Counted from the stretch's first letter, positions 20,227-30,851 are shown. The stretch: 64,000 bases of DNA from Spirogloea muscicola (GCA_009602725.1 WELB01000099.1:356223-420222), one strand, 5' to 3'. The notes: generated by a model from the letters alone, not told the origin. Translations and numbers: made by a program.

Positions 20227-21620
20227 GTAGTGGAGGCGAGTTACCACCCTGCCCGGAGAGCCGCAGGGCAAATGGCAAGGTGGGCGGCAGGCTCCAACGT
20301 GTTGTGCTCAGGCCTATAGCCGAGCCACTTTACGAGATACTCACGGGTATTACACCCACGGAATTTGTCCCGGTGTGACAAGATTTCCTCCACCTCGTAC
20401 TCAACCTCATCCTCGAGCAAGATAGGAGGGGGGGCGGTTGGACGCGACCATCGGAGTGGAACACCCGGAGCTGGGACACGTTAAATACATTGTGAGTCTT
20501 CCAATGTACGGGTGTACCAATCTCAGAGTACACCTTGCCAACAGGCGTACCACGGGGGAAGGTCCGACCCACTTGTGTAGCACCTTCTGCGTACCCACTG
20601 CCCGCAAGGCGAGGTGTTTTGTATGCAAAAGTACTCAAGCACCCACGTCGAGGGACACGTCCTTCCGCCGTTGGTCAGCATAAGCCTTCCTCTCGGATCC
20701 TCCTCCGCTCTTCTGGGCAATTTCCAAGAAATGCCGAGCCCGTTGTTGGGCCTCCGAGAGGGTTCCAGTAGAGGCAACAGCGGCCGAACGCGTTCCGGCC
20801 TCCCCACCTGCAAGGGTGTCTGGGGATGCTGACCATAGTTGAGGAAGAAGGGTGTCTCTCTGGTGGACTCGTGATAGGCATTGTTCACAGCATATTCGGC
20901 CGGAGCCAGAAACTCATCCTTGTCAGTCTGACTCGGGTTGACAAAATGCCGAAGCATGTCCTCGAGAACCCTATTTAGCATCTCGGGTTGGCCATCGCTT
21001 TAAGGATGGAAGGCATTGGACATGGCCTGCTTAGTGCCAGTAAGCTTGCATACTTCCTTCCAGAAGTGACCCGTAAATCGAGGATCGCGGTCCGAGACCA
21101 TCCTTCGGGTCCGCCATGCAACTTCCAAGTCTCATCCACAAAGATGCCAGCAAAGTCCCACGCCGACACACGCGAGGTTGTTGCAGCAAAGTGCACCATT
21201 TTGCTCAACCGATCCACAAAGACGACAATGGCATCAGATCCATTCCGCAGCTTAGGCAATTGTGTAATAAATACCCCCCAAAGAAAGCCCAATTCCTCTC
21301 AGGAATCTTCAGGGGTTGAAGTAATCTGGCTGGCTTGCCAGATATTGCCTTGCTTCGCTGGCATATGGCACAGCTTCTGACAAAACCAAGTACCTGGGCT
21401 GAAAAGCCCGGCCACCAGAAATGGCGTCTCACAGCCTTCTTGGTCTTGTTGACTCCCAGATGACCGCTGTATGGCATATCATGCAGCTCCTGCATGATGG
21501 TGCTCCGCTCGGCATTGTGGTCCGTGACCACAATGGCGTCGCCGTGCCACCAAAAGTCAATTGTCTTTTGAGAGTGTGCGTACGTGGGTCGCCTACGCAA
21601 ACCAAGTGTCTGTGTCATAC
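20227..21620 (-). pseudogene. Chromovirus integrase with chromodomain (broken)
   Basis: The chromodomain at about 20230-20400 reads VEEILSHRDKFRG, then EYLVKWLGYRPEHNT and a terminal stop. Upstream come the post-core module (VGKVYSEIGTPVHWKTHNVFNVSQL, about 20470-20560), YAVNNAYHES (about 20870), the integrase core GSDAIVVFVDRLSKMVHFAA (about 21190) and the finger CAICQRSKA (about 21340) with YSGHLGVNKT (about 21470). The frame changes near 20980, and part of the core's DDE region is broken. Confidence 0.8.
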
Positions 21621-22600
21621 ATAACGCGAATACGCACGTACACGTCAGAGAGGTTGGCAGTCGGTTGCCGAGAAGCGCCACGATTAGGACGCATGCCTGC
21701 ATCCGCATCTCACAAAGCATTCGAGGCAAGCCATGCAGCAGCCCCTGCAATGTTGCGGCTCTGTAACGATCCAGCCGTTTGGTCATGCCACACGGTGCTG
21801 TTAGCGTTACATGACCACTAGCCGCTTGATGGACAAGTGGGCCCGCCCAGGTGCGGGCAACTCCCGCCCGTCCCGGACTAAGCCTCCGCAGATTCCACCC
21901 TGCCAAGGGGGAACCTTGGGCCCGCTGCAAGGGCAGGCCTGGGGCGACCCGCTCACACCCCTGGAGGGGGGGTGGCACGGGGAGAAGCACGAAGAGCCTT
22001 GGGGCTGAGGCTCAAAGGAGTTGGAACCGGTGAAGCCCAGGAGCAGCCTTGCCGCTGCTCGCGGCCGCAGCCGCCGCCGCACCTTGCTGCGGGTCCTGCT
22101 GCGCCGGCCTGCGCCCAGGAGGTGGAGTCGCCGCCGGACGGCGGCGCCACGGGGCCTGTCTTCCGCTGCGCCTATGCGCTAGTGCTTTGCCTGTGTAGTG
22201 GGTTGGTCCCTAAACCCCCTACAGCCGAACTCAAGAAGGACTGCTCACCCTAACTGCGTGTGTAGGGCGAGGTTCCTTTAAGGCTCAATGGGTCCGCAAC
22301 ATTATGCCTTCCAGGGCGGAACTCCCACTGGAAGCGGAGTCGTGCCATGCAATTAGCCCACCGAGCTTGCCGCCTCGTCAATTGCTGTTGAGTGTGGAAG
22401 TAATTCAACGGGCAATGATCCGTGACTACTGTGAAGTCCGAACCTTCCAGGTAGCAACGCCAAACTCGTATGGCGTGCACCACAGCCAGCAGCTCTTGCT
22501 CACCCGTAGTATAAGTGGGGATCAGCAGGCGACTCTCGAACGCTATCGGGTTGTCCTCTTGCAAGAGCACGGCACCAATGCCGGTCAAGAGGCGTCACAA
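21621..22600 (-). pseudogene. RNase H interrupted by solo LTR-B
   Basis: The minus strand reads TGIGAVLLQEDNPIAFESRLL, then [21 protein letters not shown] (about 22420-22590) and QWEFRPGRHNVADPLS (about 22300). The LTR-B insertion (21762-22281) splits the following hinge, which resumes toward 21720. RNase H removes template RNA during reverse transcription. Confidence 0.75.
21762..22281 (+). repeat. Solo LTR-B with GGCTC target duplication
   Basis: 520 bp starting TGTAACGATCCAGCC and ending TTCCTTTAA, flanked by GGCTC at 21757-21761 and 22282-22286. The sister element at about 28720 has the undisturbed TTGCGGCTCACTGGATCCGC, an empty site. Confidence 0.85.
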
Positions 22601-23482
22601 ATCAGCTCATACGGCACGCCTTCTCGAGGAAAGGCTCGTACAGGCGGAGATGTAAGTGCCTGCTCTTTTCCTCGAAGGCCTTCTGGCATTCGGACGACCA
22701 CTCCCAGGGTACATCTTTACGGGTGAGCCGCGTAAGATGAAGTGCCAAGTCTCCATACCCTCGTAGGGTCTTCCGGAAGTAGTTTGCGAATCCCAGAAAG
22801 GATCACAATCGAGGCACATTCCGTGGCACCGGATACGTACGACCGAAGTCTTATTGGGATCGACTCGAATCTTGTCTTTGCCAACAACATGCCCAACGTA
22901 CGTCAGCTCCGGCTGGTAGAATACGCACTTGGACCGCTTGGCATGCAGCTGGTTTTCACGCAGCAGCTGCGAAACCGACGTAGATGCACCACGTGGTCCT
23001 CCTGTGTTTTGCTAAACACCAGGATGTCGAAGAACTTCACCAGCACGAAGTCGTACAGAAGGGGGCCAAAGACCGTCGTCATCACCGCCTGAAAGGTCGC
23101 CGGTACGTTGGTCAAAGCAAAGCTCAGCACCTTAAATTGGAAGTGTCCAATTGGCGTCCGAAAAGCCAATTTCGGGACATCCGCAGGGGTGAGACGAATC
23201 TAGTGATACCCACTTTGCAGGTCAAGAGTGCCAAACACGTAGCCCATGCGAGACGATCGAATAGGTCATCTATTTCGCGGCAATGGGTATCGGTTCTTAA
23301 TAGTGAGCTTATTCAAAGCTCGATAATGGATGCACATGAGAAGACTGCCGTCTTTCTTCTTTACGAAGAGAATCGGTGCACCGTACGGCGACTGAGAAGG
23401 CTGCACGTGGCCTTTTCCTGAGCAAATCCTCCAGTTTGGTTTGCATCTCCCAAAGTTCGAGAGGACTCAGTCGGTACATCGG
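22601..23482 (-). pseudogene. Chromovirus reverse transcriptase (broken)
   Basis: The minus strand shows AFRTPIGHFQFKVLSFALTNVPATFQAVMTTVFGP at about 23060-23169 followed by YDFVLVKFFDILVFSKT. The catalytic YLDD of the sister copy (29.5 kb) has become KFFD, so the polymerase site is lost. N-terminal motifs lie between 23250 and 23480. Frames shift at least twice. Confidence 0.75.
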
Positions 23483-24157
23483 TCAGTACGGCGGCTCCGC
23501 GCCAGGCTCCATCGGAATGGTATGAGCCACGCCTCGATGAGGCGGTAAACCGTCCGGAAGAGAGTCAGGAAACACATCCGCAAACTCCTCCAGAAGCTTA
23601 TCAAGAAACCCGCTCTGTGAGGCCACCGTCGGCGTGGGCCTCACATACGAGTCAGGGGCAGACTCGTCAGACAACGTCATCACCACAAGGTATGTGGTGT
23701 CGACCACTTGTTTGTGGAGCAGCTTCTTTATCTGCATGGCGGACAGCAGAGTCGAAGATCCAGCCGCCCGCGGCGGTTTACAGGTCTGCTCATTGCAAAG
23801 GACAAGGCGCCGTGCGCCACGTTGTACAGTGCAAGTATGACGCTCAAAGTCAACGCATGCTGATGTGGCACCAAGCCAATCATCCCCCAAGATCACAGCA
23901 AAATTGCCAGCCAGCTCCACGGCATAACAAGGCACCACGGCCTTGTCTTTTTGACTGCGAATGGGGACCTTGCACAAACCCAGCACATAGGTTAATTCGC
24001 CATTTGCCCATGTCACGCGCCCCGAAGCAGTGGACTCCCCATCCAAGCTAAGGACACCTATCAGATTCTTGTCGACAAAGGATGCAGTAGCCCCTGTGTC
24101 CATGATGATCCTAGCCGGTGCATCAGCAACCAGCCCCTCAACTGTCATCGTCTGCAC
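23483..24157 (-). CDS. Aspartic protease and start of reverse transcriptase
   Basis: An open frame of 224 residues. The retroviral-type aspartic protease has ARIIMDTGATASFVDKNLI near residue 15 (catalytic D in DTGA). A hydrophobic AVILGDDWLG follows at about residue 90, which is the second protease signature. A linker follows, then LLEEFADVFPDSLPDGLPPHR, the usual start of the Ty3 reverse-transcriptase domain, ending at PPY next to the broken polymerase. The protease cuts the Gag-Pol polyprotein. This is the best-kept pol segment of its element. It is internal to a longer polyprotein, so the ATG shown is not necessarily the true start. Confidence 0.75.
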   Translation of the reverse strand: MQTMTVEGLVADAPARIIMDTGATASFVDKNLIGVLSLDGESTASGRVTWANGELTYVLGLCKVPIRSQKDKAVVPCYAVELAGNFAVILGDDWLGATSACVDFERHTCTVQRGARRLVLCNEQTCKPPRAAGSSTLLSAMQIKKLLHKQVVDTTYLVVMTLSDESAPDSYVRPTPTVASQSGFLDKLLEEFADVFPDSLPDGLPPHRGVAHTIPMEPGAEPPY

Positions 24158-24700
24158 CCCGTGTACAGCACCAAGAACTGGAAGGCGGGCGACATAAACC
24201 AGCAGTCGTGCTGGATGCGGCCTCTCCTGAGTATCATCACCGCCAGGCTAGAGGAGCTGTTGTCCCGTATCACACGAGCACAGCAGCATCATCCCACGCG
24301 GAGGTCGATGCGTCACATTGCGCCTGCAAGGCACAATGAAGAACACCACGTCTTCAGGCCGACGACGAAAAGGCCAACTTAGGCACATTTTCGCTGCTAC
24401 GAGCAAGTCAGTGTGGGTCAGCCACACAAGTAGAGGCCCTCCGGCCCCCAGAGCTTGCACGAGAGCAGAGATCGAGCGTACATCAGGTACGTCAGATTGG
24501 GGACAGGCCTGGCCAACCATGTCAAACAGCTTACATATACCTTGCCGTTTAAGCTCATGCATCAAGGCTAGAGTAAGGCACTCACGCTTGCCCTCGTCTT
24601 TGCCTTTGCCATTGCCCTTGCCGGGTCCGAGGGGTGGTGCCGGTCAAGAGGTAGAAGGCCCGGGGGCCTTGCAATCCCGGAAACGGTGGTTCGGCTCCAG
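24158..24700 (-). pseudogene. Gag C-terminus with half zinc knuckle
   Basis: Minus-strand frames include NHRFRDCKAP (about 24660-24700), the second half of a CCHC knuckle. A Gly/Lys-rich GKGNGKGKDEGKRECL and the stretch LMHELKRQGICKLFDMVG follow. The first half of the knuckle is lost at the junction with the LTR-D fragment. Confidence 0.45.
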
Positions 24701-24934
24701 CCCGCCGCTGCCAGACTGCTGCGAGCGTGCTGCGAGGCGTACGTGGCCAGCCCTTGGAGGGCTGGCTGCGGGCTGGTGCCCAGGAGGTGGAGACGCTGCC
24801 TGACGCCACAGGGCCAAGACTTCGCTCCGCAGACGTGCGAGTGTTTTTTCGCGTAGGGGCTATGAACCCCCTATGTCCACATCCAATAAGGACCTGATCT
24901 CTTAATTGCCTGTGTACAGGGTTGGGTCGTTGCA
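24701..24934 (+). repeat. LTR-D 3' fragment, opposite orientation
   Basis: It matches 19353-19590 in reverse (GGGCTGGTGCCCAGGAGGTGGAGACGC and CTGTGTACAGGG). It ends GTCGTTGCA and is followed by a primer site, so it is the 3' part of a 5' LTR belonging to a plus-strand element. Confidence 0.7.
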
Positions 24935-24936
24935 GA

Positions 24937-24949
24937 TGGTATCAGAGGA
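24937..24949 (+). other. Primer binding site (initiator Met tRNA type)
   Basis: TGGTATCAGAGGA, the clearest primer site in the window, sits 2 bp after the LTR-D fragment end. Confidence 0.8.
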
Positions 24950-25528
24950 GTTCTTGCATCTTGCCGGTCTTGGTTTTTCTGATACAGACTGCCCATGCAC
25001 GGATCCTCTGTGATGCTCTTGCCTGACTTTCTCTTTTGAGTGAAACATCAGAGCGGGTCAAAGCGGGTGCGTGGTTCTGCAGTTGGGGCGGCAATAGCAA
25101 TTTTGCTCCCTGCGCCACGACCATTGGCATCGGCAGCCCGATTAATGTCTACGCACGTACCACGACTGTCTGCAGATCGCCCACCTGAGAGTGGGCAATC
25201 CGCATTGAAAAAGACAGCCGCTGGGCGAATCAGGTTAATCCTTCCACCATGATCAAACAATGTGCTCCGGTCGGACCTTCTCTGCAGATGAATTTTATCC
25301 TGCCTTGCTGTTTGGAGGTCCGGGTTAGAGCCCTGTCTTGCTGCTCGCTTGCTGGTGCGCAGTAGTATTGTGGTGTCCTGCATTTCAGTATGGAGACTTG
25401 ATACGCTGACTGGTGGAACCTAATCTCTCAGTGCTTCCCCCAGAATGCATGAAGTCACAAAACTCCAGTGCGCGCCCCAGCCCTGCTCGGCCGGCGGTAC
25501 AATGAGCTGAAGTGGGAGACATGGCGTG
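24950..25528. other. Probable retrotransposon leader; no gene recognised
   Basis: It starts GTTCTTGCATCTTGCC as in the other leaders. The remaining 550 bp, including a 111-residue minus-strand frame, match nothing I know. Confidence 0.4.
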
Positions 25529-26405
25529 TAATTCCCCTGTCCCAAATTACACAGTAAGGGTCAGGATGTCCTGATATATTTCAAAACATAGGGTGTTTGG
25601 AGACAAACCTCATACGAGAGAATGTCAATGTTCATCCGCGCACAGAGCGCAGCGGAAGTCTTACCCTGAGGCACCGCCCTAAGGCGGTCACTCTCCCAAT
25701 AGACTTACGGAGAGCCGGCAGGGCCCGCAGCGACGAGCTGCGGCGAATGGCCGGGCAGCAGGCGGCAGCAGCAGAGCTGTGGCGGCGACGGCGGCAGCAG
25801 GCAGCAGCGGGGCTGGCTAGGCAGCAGCAGAGTCGTGTCTTTCTCGCCGTTGGTCGGACTCAGGAGTCTGGCCTCGGCCCACTACTTGTAGCGTTTCTCA
25901 TGCCGCCCCTCCCCCGAGGGTGTGACGAGGGAAGCCCCCGAGGTCCTTCCCCGGAGGGGCGGGCCTGACGAATGGGGATGCAGAAATACGATCTCTGGGA
26001 CTGGCGCGTGCCGCGCGTGGCGCATGCAGCGCGTGCCTCGTGGCGCGTGCTGCTCGTGGCACGAGCCTGACAAATGGGAAGGCGAGTCGCGCGGCGCGTG
26101 CTGGGCGTGGCGCGAGCCGGACGAATGGGAAGGCGAGTCGCGTGGCGCGTGCTGCGTGTGGCGCGAGCTGGACGGATGGAAAGGCGAGTCGCATAGCGCG
26201 TGCTGCGCGTGGCGCGCGCCGCACGTGGCGCGTGCAGTGCGTGTCGCGGGGCGCGTGGGGCGCGTGCCCAGGGTCTCAGCCCACACTTAGCCACACGTTG
26301 TGCAGCGATGTTACCCGTACCATTCGGGACTCCTTGACGGTAGATACGATACGATATGTATTGTTGCCGGCGCGTTTGGCACTCTTAAACGGGGGAAACG
26401 TTACA
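25529..26405 (-). repeat. LTR-A with 51-bp minisatellite
   Basis: 877 bp; plus-strand ends TGTAATTCCCCTG and AAACGTTACA. A 51-bp unit (GGGAAGGCGAGTCGCGCGGC...) repeats about four times at 26080-26230, the same unit as at 2740-2990. A polypurine tract (TACCTCCCCACTTAG) follows at 26406, so this is the 3' LTR of a minus-strand element that breaks off after 29 bp. Confidence 0.85.
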
Positions 26406-26434
26406 TACCTCCCCACTTAGATGTTCACGCCCTT

Positions 26435-26435
26435 N
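26435..26435. other. Single unresolved base at an element junction
   Basis: The only N in the window. It lies exactly between 29 bp of element-internal sequence and an LTR-C fragment, and may mark a collapsed gap or misjoin. Confidence 0.8.
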
Positions 26436-27012
26436 CGCCACCGCGAGGCGGCGCCGCAGGGCGCCGCTCGGCGGCGCCGCAGGACGGCCGCCGCCTCCAG
26501 AAGGTAGCCGCGTGGTCTGCCCTCGCACTAGATTCCCCATATCGGGCCCGCCTTCCGAAGGTGGGCCCTGAGACGAACCTCCCGGAGACCCCTGGGGAGG
26601 GGTGGCACATGAAGCTCTCACTATAAGTAGGGCTGAGAGCGGACTCAGAGGGAACTCGGTCAACCTCAGTGAAGCCCGCGAGAGAGAGGCGCAGCCCTGC
26701 TGCCGCCTGCTGCCGCAGCCCGCCGACGCAGCTCTGCTGCTGCCCGCTGCTGCAGCCCGACGCCGCATTCCGTCGTCGCGGATCTTCTACGGCTCTCTGT
26801 GAGTAAGACTGTGGCTGCTCCCTTGGGGACAGTCGCTGGCCCGTACCTGAGAGGTGAGTCGCTGCCTGTCGGCAGCGCCTCAGGGCGAGACTTCCGCTGC
26901 GTATCACACGTGGTGCTTTCACTGTGCTGGGGGTTTGTCCTCAAACCCCAGCGACCGAAACCAAAAAGGACGTACTGATCCCCGACTGTGCTGTTAAGGG
27001 TCAGGGCCGTCA
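26436..27012 (+). repeat. LTR-C fragment
   Basis: Forward LTR-C, matching 4608-5050 in reverse (GGTGGGCC-TGAGACGA, CCCGCGAGAGAGAGGCGCAG, ACGTGGTGC-TTCAC, CCCCAGCGACCGAA). It ends GGGCCGTCACA, and LTR-A sequence resumes at 27013. Confidence 0.75.
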
Positions 27013-27098
27013 CAGTTTGGGCTCCCAAACGGTAGATACGCTACGATCATGTGATATTACCAGCGTCGTTGACACGCTTGAACGGAGTGAACATTACA
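27013..27098 (-). repeat. LTR-A terminal fragment
   Basis: GTTTGGGCTCCCAAACGGTA through GAACATTACA, the first 86 bp of forward LTR-A on the minus strand, joined to the polypurine tract of the element to its right. Confidence 0.75.
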
Positions 27099-27145
27099 TA
27101 CCTCCCCACTTCGATGTTCACGTCCTCGGGAACAAGTAGGAAGCA

Positions 27146-28540
27146 CTACAGAGAGTCAACCCATGGGAAGCAAGCCGGGTGGGTAGATGCGGGACGACGG
27201 AGAGGAGAGGCGTTACCGCCTGTCAGATACTTCTGGAAGTGGGAAGGACAACGGGCAACATTGTCCGCAGGTCCCCATGTATTGTGCTCCGGCCCATAGC
27301 CGAGCCACTTGATAAGGTACTCACGGGACTTACGATGCCCACGGAGCTTGTCCCAGTGCGTCAATATCTTCTCCACTTGAATCTTTCTCGCCATCAACAA
27401 CGAGGGGACGTGGGCCCAGGGCGGTTGGACACAGCCATCCCTATGGTATGGCTCGAGCTGAGACACACAGAATTCCTTTGTGATAAATTTATTGTACCGG
27501 CGTATATGCGACCTTGCCAATCAGGCGCACTACACGATTGGGTCCAACCCTTTTGGCAGCAACTTGTGCGTACCGACTGCCCGCATGGTTAAGTGCTTAG
27601 TGCTCAACAGCACTTGGGCACCCACTTCGAAGGACACGTCCCTGCGACGTAGATCGGCATACTGCTTTTGCCGGTTCTGAGCAATTGTCAATAACTTTTA
27701 GCCTTCCGCTGAGCCTCCAGGAGAGTACTGGTGGGGCTTACTGCGGCCGGAACGCGCTCCAGCCTCCCCACCTGCAAAGGTGATCGGGATGCTGACCAGA
27801 ATTCAGGAAGAACCTGTGTTTTTTATAGTCACGAAAGGCGTGGGGTTACGGCATATTCCGCTATAGCAAGCTACTCGTCCCAATCAGTCTGATTGGAATT
27901 TTTGAAATGCCTTTAACTTGTCTTCCAAAACCCGATTCATCCTATTGGTCTGACCATCGGTTTGCGGGTGGAAAGCAGTGGACATGGATTGCTCCGTGCC
28001 AGAAGCCTGCACGCTTCTTTTCAGAAGTGACCCGTAAAGCGAAGATCGCGGTCAGACACGATGCGCTCGGGTACTCCGTGCACTTTCCATACTCGGCCCA
28101 CGAATATGCCAGCACATTCCCGTGCGGCCACCCTTGTGGTCGTCGATACAAAATGCACCATTTTACTCAAACGATCCACAAACACGACAATGGCGTCATA
28201 GCCCTTGCGCGTCTTGGGCAAGTGGGTAATGAAATTCACATTGACATCAGACCACTTCCGCGGAGGTATCTCCTAAGGTTGGAGCATTCCGGCAGGCTTG
28301 TGAGAGCGTGCATTAACTACGCTGGCAGGTAGCACACGTCTTGACGAAAGACCGCCCGTGGACTTTTAAGCGCGGCCACCAGAAGAGAAGCTGAACAGTT
28401 TTTCGTTGTCTTTCCCATGCCCAAATGACCAATGTATGGAGGCTCATGCATCTCTTGCATGATACTAGTGCGCAAGGCATTGCAGTTGGGCACCACAATG
28501 GCGTCACCTCGCCACCAGAAGCCTTTATCATATACTACCG
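27146..28540 (-). pseudogene. Integrase with chromodomain (broken)
   Basis: The chromodomain at about 27230-27400 reads QVEKILTHWDKLRGHRKSRE, then YLIKWLGYGPEHNTWGPADN, with the aromatic residues expected for a methyl-lysine cage (Y/W..W). Upstream are the post-core YHRDG module, the core GYDAIVVFVDRLSKMVHFVS with ERIVSDRDLRFTGHF (28021-28239), and the finger CATCQRS near 28320. One residue of the DDE triad region and several frames are damaged. Confidence 0.8.
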
Positions 28541-29170
28541 TGCGGGTATTGGTTGCAAGTGCAAATCAAGGGTCTGTGCCATACCCATCACGAATACGCA
28601 CATACAGCTCAGAGAGGTTGGTGGTGCTTGCCCTGCGGCCCCACGGGTAGGCCGCACGTCTGCAGTCTGAACCCTTGAGGCACACAAGACAGGCGCCACA
28701 GTAGCCCCTACAATGTTGCGGCTCACTGGATCCGCCACATTGATCCTTCCAGGGCGGTACAACCACTGGAATCGGAGTGTGCCATACACTCAGCCCACCT
28801 AGCTTGACGCCTGCTCAATTGCTGCTGTGTGTGAAAGTAGGTCAACTGGCAATGATCCGATACGACCGTAAAATCAACACCCTCGAGATAGCATCGCGTA
28901 CGGAGGCGTGCACAACAGCAAGGAGCTCCTGCTCCCCCGTAGTATCGTCTCGCTCTGAAGAGCTGAGCAGGTGACTCTCAAATGCTACGGGATGACTCTC
29001 CTGCAGGACGACGGCACCAATGCCGATCAAAGAGGCGTCACAGACTACTTCAAATGGCGCGCCTTCTTGAGGCAAAGCCAAAACGGGTGGCGATACCAGA
29101 CCCGTTTTATATCCTCGAATGCCTTCTTGCATTCGGTCGTCCACTCCCACGGTATGTCCTTACGAGTGAG
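28541..29170 (-). pseudogene. Chromovirus RNase H
   Basis: Frames include [20 protein letters not shown] (about 29000-29070), [12 protein letters not shown] (about 28920) and RFQWLYRPGRINVADPVSRN (about 28720-28780). At least one frameshift near 28900. Confidence 0.75.
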
Positions 29171-29197
29171 CTTCGTAAGAGGAGATGCCATGCTTCC

Positions 29198-29782
29198 CTA
29201 TCCTCGAAGGAATATGCGGAAATAGAATTTGAATTTCAGAAAAGAATGCAACTGCGGCACATTCCGCGGCACTGGCCAGTCCTTTACTACTACTGTCTTT
29301 TGGGGGTCGACGCGCACCCCGTCTCCGCCCACCACATGCCCTAAGTACGTCAGATCGGGCTGATTGAATACACACTTGGAAGTCTTGGCATACAGATGGT
29401 TTTCACGTAGCAACTGCAGAACTTTCTGCAGGTGGCGTACATGATCCTCAGGCGTTCTACTGAACACCAGTATGTCATCCAAGTAGACCAGCACGAAGTC
29501 ATACAAGAGGGGGCCAAAGACCTTCGTCGTCACAGCCTGATACGTGGCAGGTGCGCTGGTCAGACCAAAGCTCAGCACCTTGAACTGGAAGTGTCCGACC
29601 AGCGTACGAAACGCTGACTTCGTCTTAAAATTCTTAGGAGTGATAAGAATTTGGTAATACCCATTTTGCAAGGCGAGGGAGCTTAACACTTCAGCTTCCG
29701 CGAGACGATCGAACAGATCGTCGATTCGAGGCAAGGGGGAACGATTCTTGACAGTGAGCTCAGGGCTCGGTAATTGACGCAC
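29198..29782 (-). CDS. Reverse transcriptase domain of chromovirus pol
   Basis: 194 residues open. Motifs in order: [11 protein letters not shown] (about 18), SSLALQNGYYQI (about 35; the usual D in the first catalytic motif, SxLDL, is A here), FGLTSAPATYQ (about 72), FVLVYLDDILVFS (about 96; the catalytic YLDD is intact), NHLYAKTSKCVF (about 131), YLGHVV (about 148) and a connection region. This polymerase copies element RNA into DNA. The loss of the first aspartate suggests it is inactive. The preceding N-terminal part ([33 protein letters not shown]) lies at 29800-29892 in another frame. Confidence 0.8.
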   Translation of the reverse strand: MRQLPSPELTVKNRSPLPRIDDLFDRLAEAEVLSSLALQNGYYQILITPKNFKTKSAFRTLVGHFQFKVLSFGLTSAPATYQAVTTKVFGPLLYDFVLVYLDDILVFSRTPEDHVRHLQKVLQLLRENHLYAKTSKCVFNQPDLTYLGHVVGGDGVRVDPQKTVVVKDWPVPRNVPQLHSFLKFKFYFRIFLRG

Positions 29783-30015
29783 ATCCGGAGACTATCATCT
29801 TTCTTTTTGACGAAGAGGATAGGTACACCATGCGGGGACTGAGAAGGCTCGATGTGGCCTTTACGGAGCAATTCCGTCACTTGGGATTGCATCTCTCAAA
29901 TTTCGAGAGGACTCAGTCGATACATAGGACGGTACGGCGGCACAGCACCGGGCTACAATGGAATGGTATGAGCCACGCCTCGATGAGGAGGCAATCCGTC
30001 TGGAAGTGCAACATG

Positions 30016-30330
30016 TCACATGCTATTTTCTGAAGACAACAGATGAGTGTTCAACAACATTCCGGGAAAACAAGGCGGAAGCAGAGAACTTTACAGGAAA
30101 GCGCATCAAGACCTTACGCACAGACCATGAAGGTGATTACATATTCTCGCATTTTGAAAACTTTCTAAACGAAATTGGCATTAGACATGAGAAGACTACC
30201 CCTTATACTACTCAGCAAAAGAGAGGGATAGACCGCGAATCGCATTATAGTTGAGAGCGCTCGTACAATGCTCCACTCAGCTAGTATTATTGACAGTTAT
30301 GGGCTGAAGCTGTGGCAACTGCAGTTTACC
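30016..30330 (+). pseudogene. Copia integrase fragment
   Basis: Reads KAEAENFTGKRIKTLRTDHE, then FENFLNEIGIRHEKTTPYTT, the conserved part of the integrase catalytic core around the second D and the following H/E region. A stop and frame change follow ERESHYS (about 30250). Confidence 0.75.
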
Positions 30331-30851
30331 CAAAGAATCTTACGATGACGAAGACACTTCCTAAGATAACACCCGCGGAAGCGTGTACGAGGGTAATACC
30401 AAATTTGTCACACCTTAGAACTTTTGGTTGTAACGCTTTTGTTAATGTACACCAGGAGTTTAAGGGTAAGTTTTATGCAAAGAGTGCTATTTATGTTTTC
30501 GTAACTTATGATCTCCATAGTAAAGCGTACCTTTTCTTCGATCCCAGTACAGAGGGTATCATCCTATCTAGGGATGTCATTTTCAATGAAAATTTAGATC
30601 TTCCTGCCAAGACAAGTTTGGAAGATTCTGACTTTACTCCGCTTACATATGAATCTAATGATTTAGGTCGAGAAAGTCTTGACACTGTAGTTGAAAACGC
30701 ATCCACTGCTCAACCCACAATAGGTCAGGAATCTTCTCACCTAAACCCTTTATTGGAGATATTGCTTGTCTTGAAGAGAATCACAATGATGTTGAAATGC
30801 AGATCACAAGCTTACAACCACCAGACATCATTGATGACACTGTTTTATTAG
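30312..30851 (+). CDS. Copia pol linker (integrase C-terminus to RT)
   Basis: 179 residues open. KTLPKITPAEACTRVIPNLS and HLRTFGCNAFV..HQEFKGKFYAKSAIYVFV are the typical end of copia integrase (P.E.w....P.lshLR.FGc.a.v). SRDVIFNENLDLPAK follows at about residue 85, where copia proteins have v..srDV.F.E. The rest is an acidic linker. This is part of a polyprotein, so the ATG is arbitrary. Confidence 0.75.
   Translation: MATAVYPKNLTMTKTLPKITPAEACTRVIPNLSHLRTFGCNAFVNVHQEFKGKFYAKSAIYVFVTYDLHSKAYLFFDPSTEGIILSRDVIFNENLDLPAKTSLEDSDFTPLTYESNDLGRESLDTVVENASTAQPTIGQESSHLNPLLEILLVLKRITMMLKCRSQAYNHQTSLMTLFY

Larger units (their letters stand above)
19353..24700 (-). mobile_element. LTR-D Ty3/gypsy chromovirus, 5'-truncated
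   Basis: 3' LTR 19353-20146, polypurine tract, chromodomain and integrase (about 20230-21600), RNase H (to about 22600, split by a solo LTR-B), reverse transcriptase (about 22600-23480), a protease frame (23483-24157) and gag C-terminus to about 24700. There it meets an LTR-D fragment of opposite orientation. Pol order is normal for chromoviruses. The protease frame is still open over 224 residues. Confidence 0.8.
27099..30003 (-). mobile_element. Ty3/gypsy chromovirus pol, 5'-truncated
   Basis: Polypurine tract at 27099, chromodomain and integrase to about 28540, RNase H to about 29170, reverse transcriptase to about 29900, and a protease-RT linker (LPPHRG..HTIP) to 30003. A Ty1/copia element of opposite orientation begins there abruptly. 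It has the best-preserved reverse transcriptase in the window. Confidence 0.85.

Noticed and set aside
25310-25345. tRNA-like T-arm (GGTCCGGGTTAGAGCCC)
   Set aside because: I could not find an acceptor stem, anticodon loop or D-arm at the right distances on either strand.
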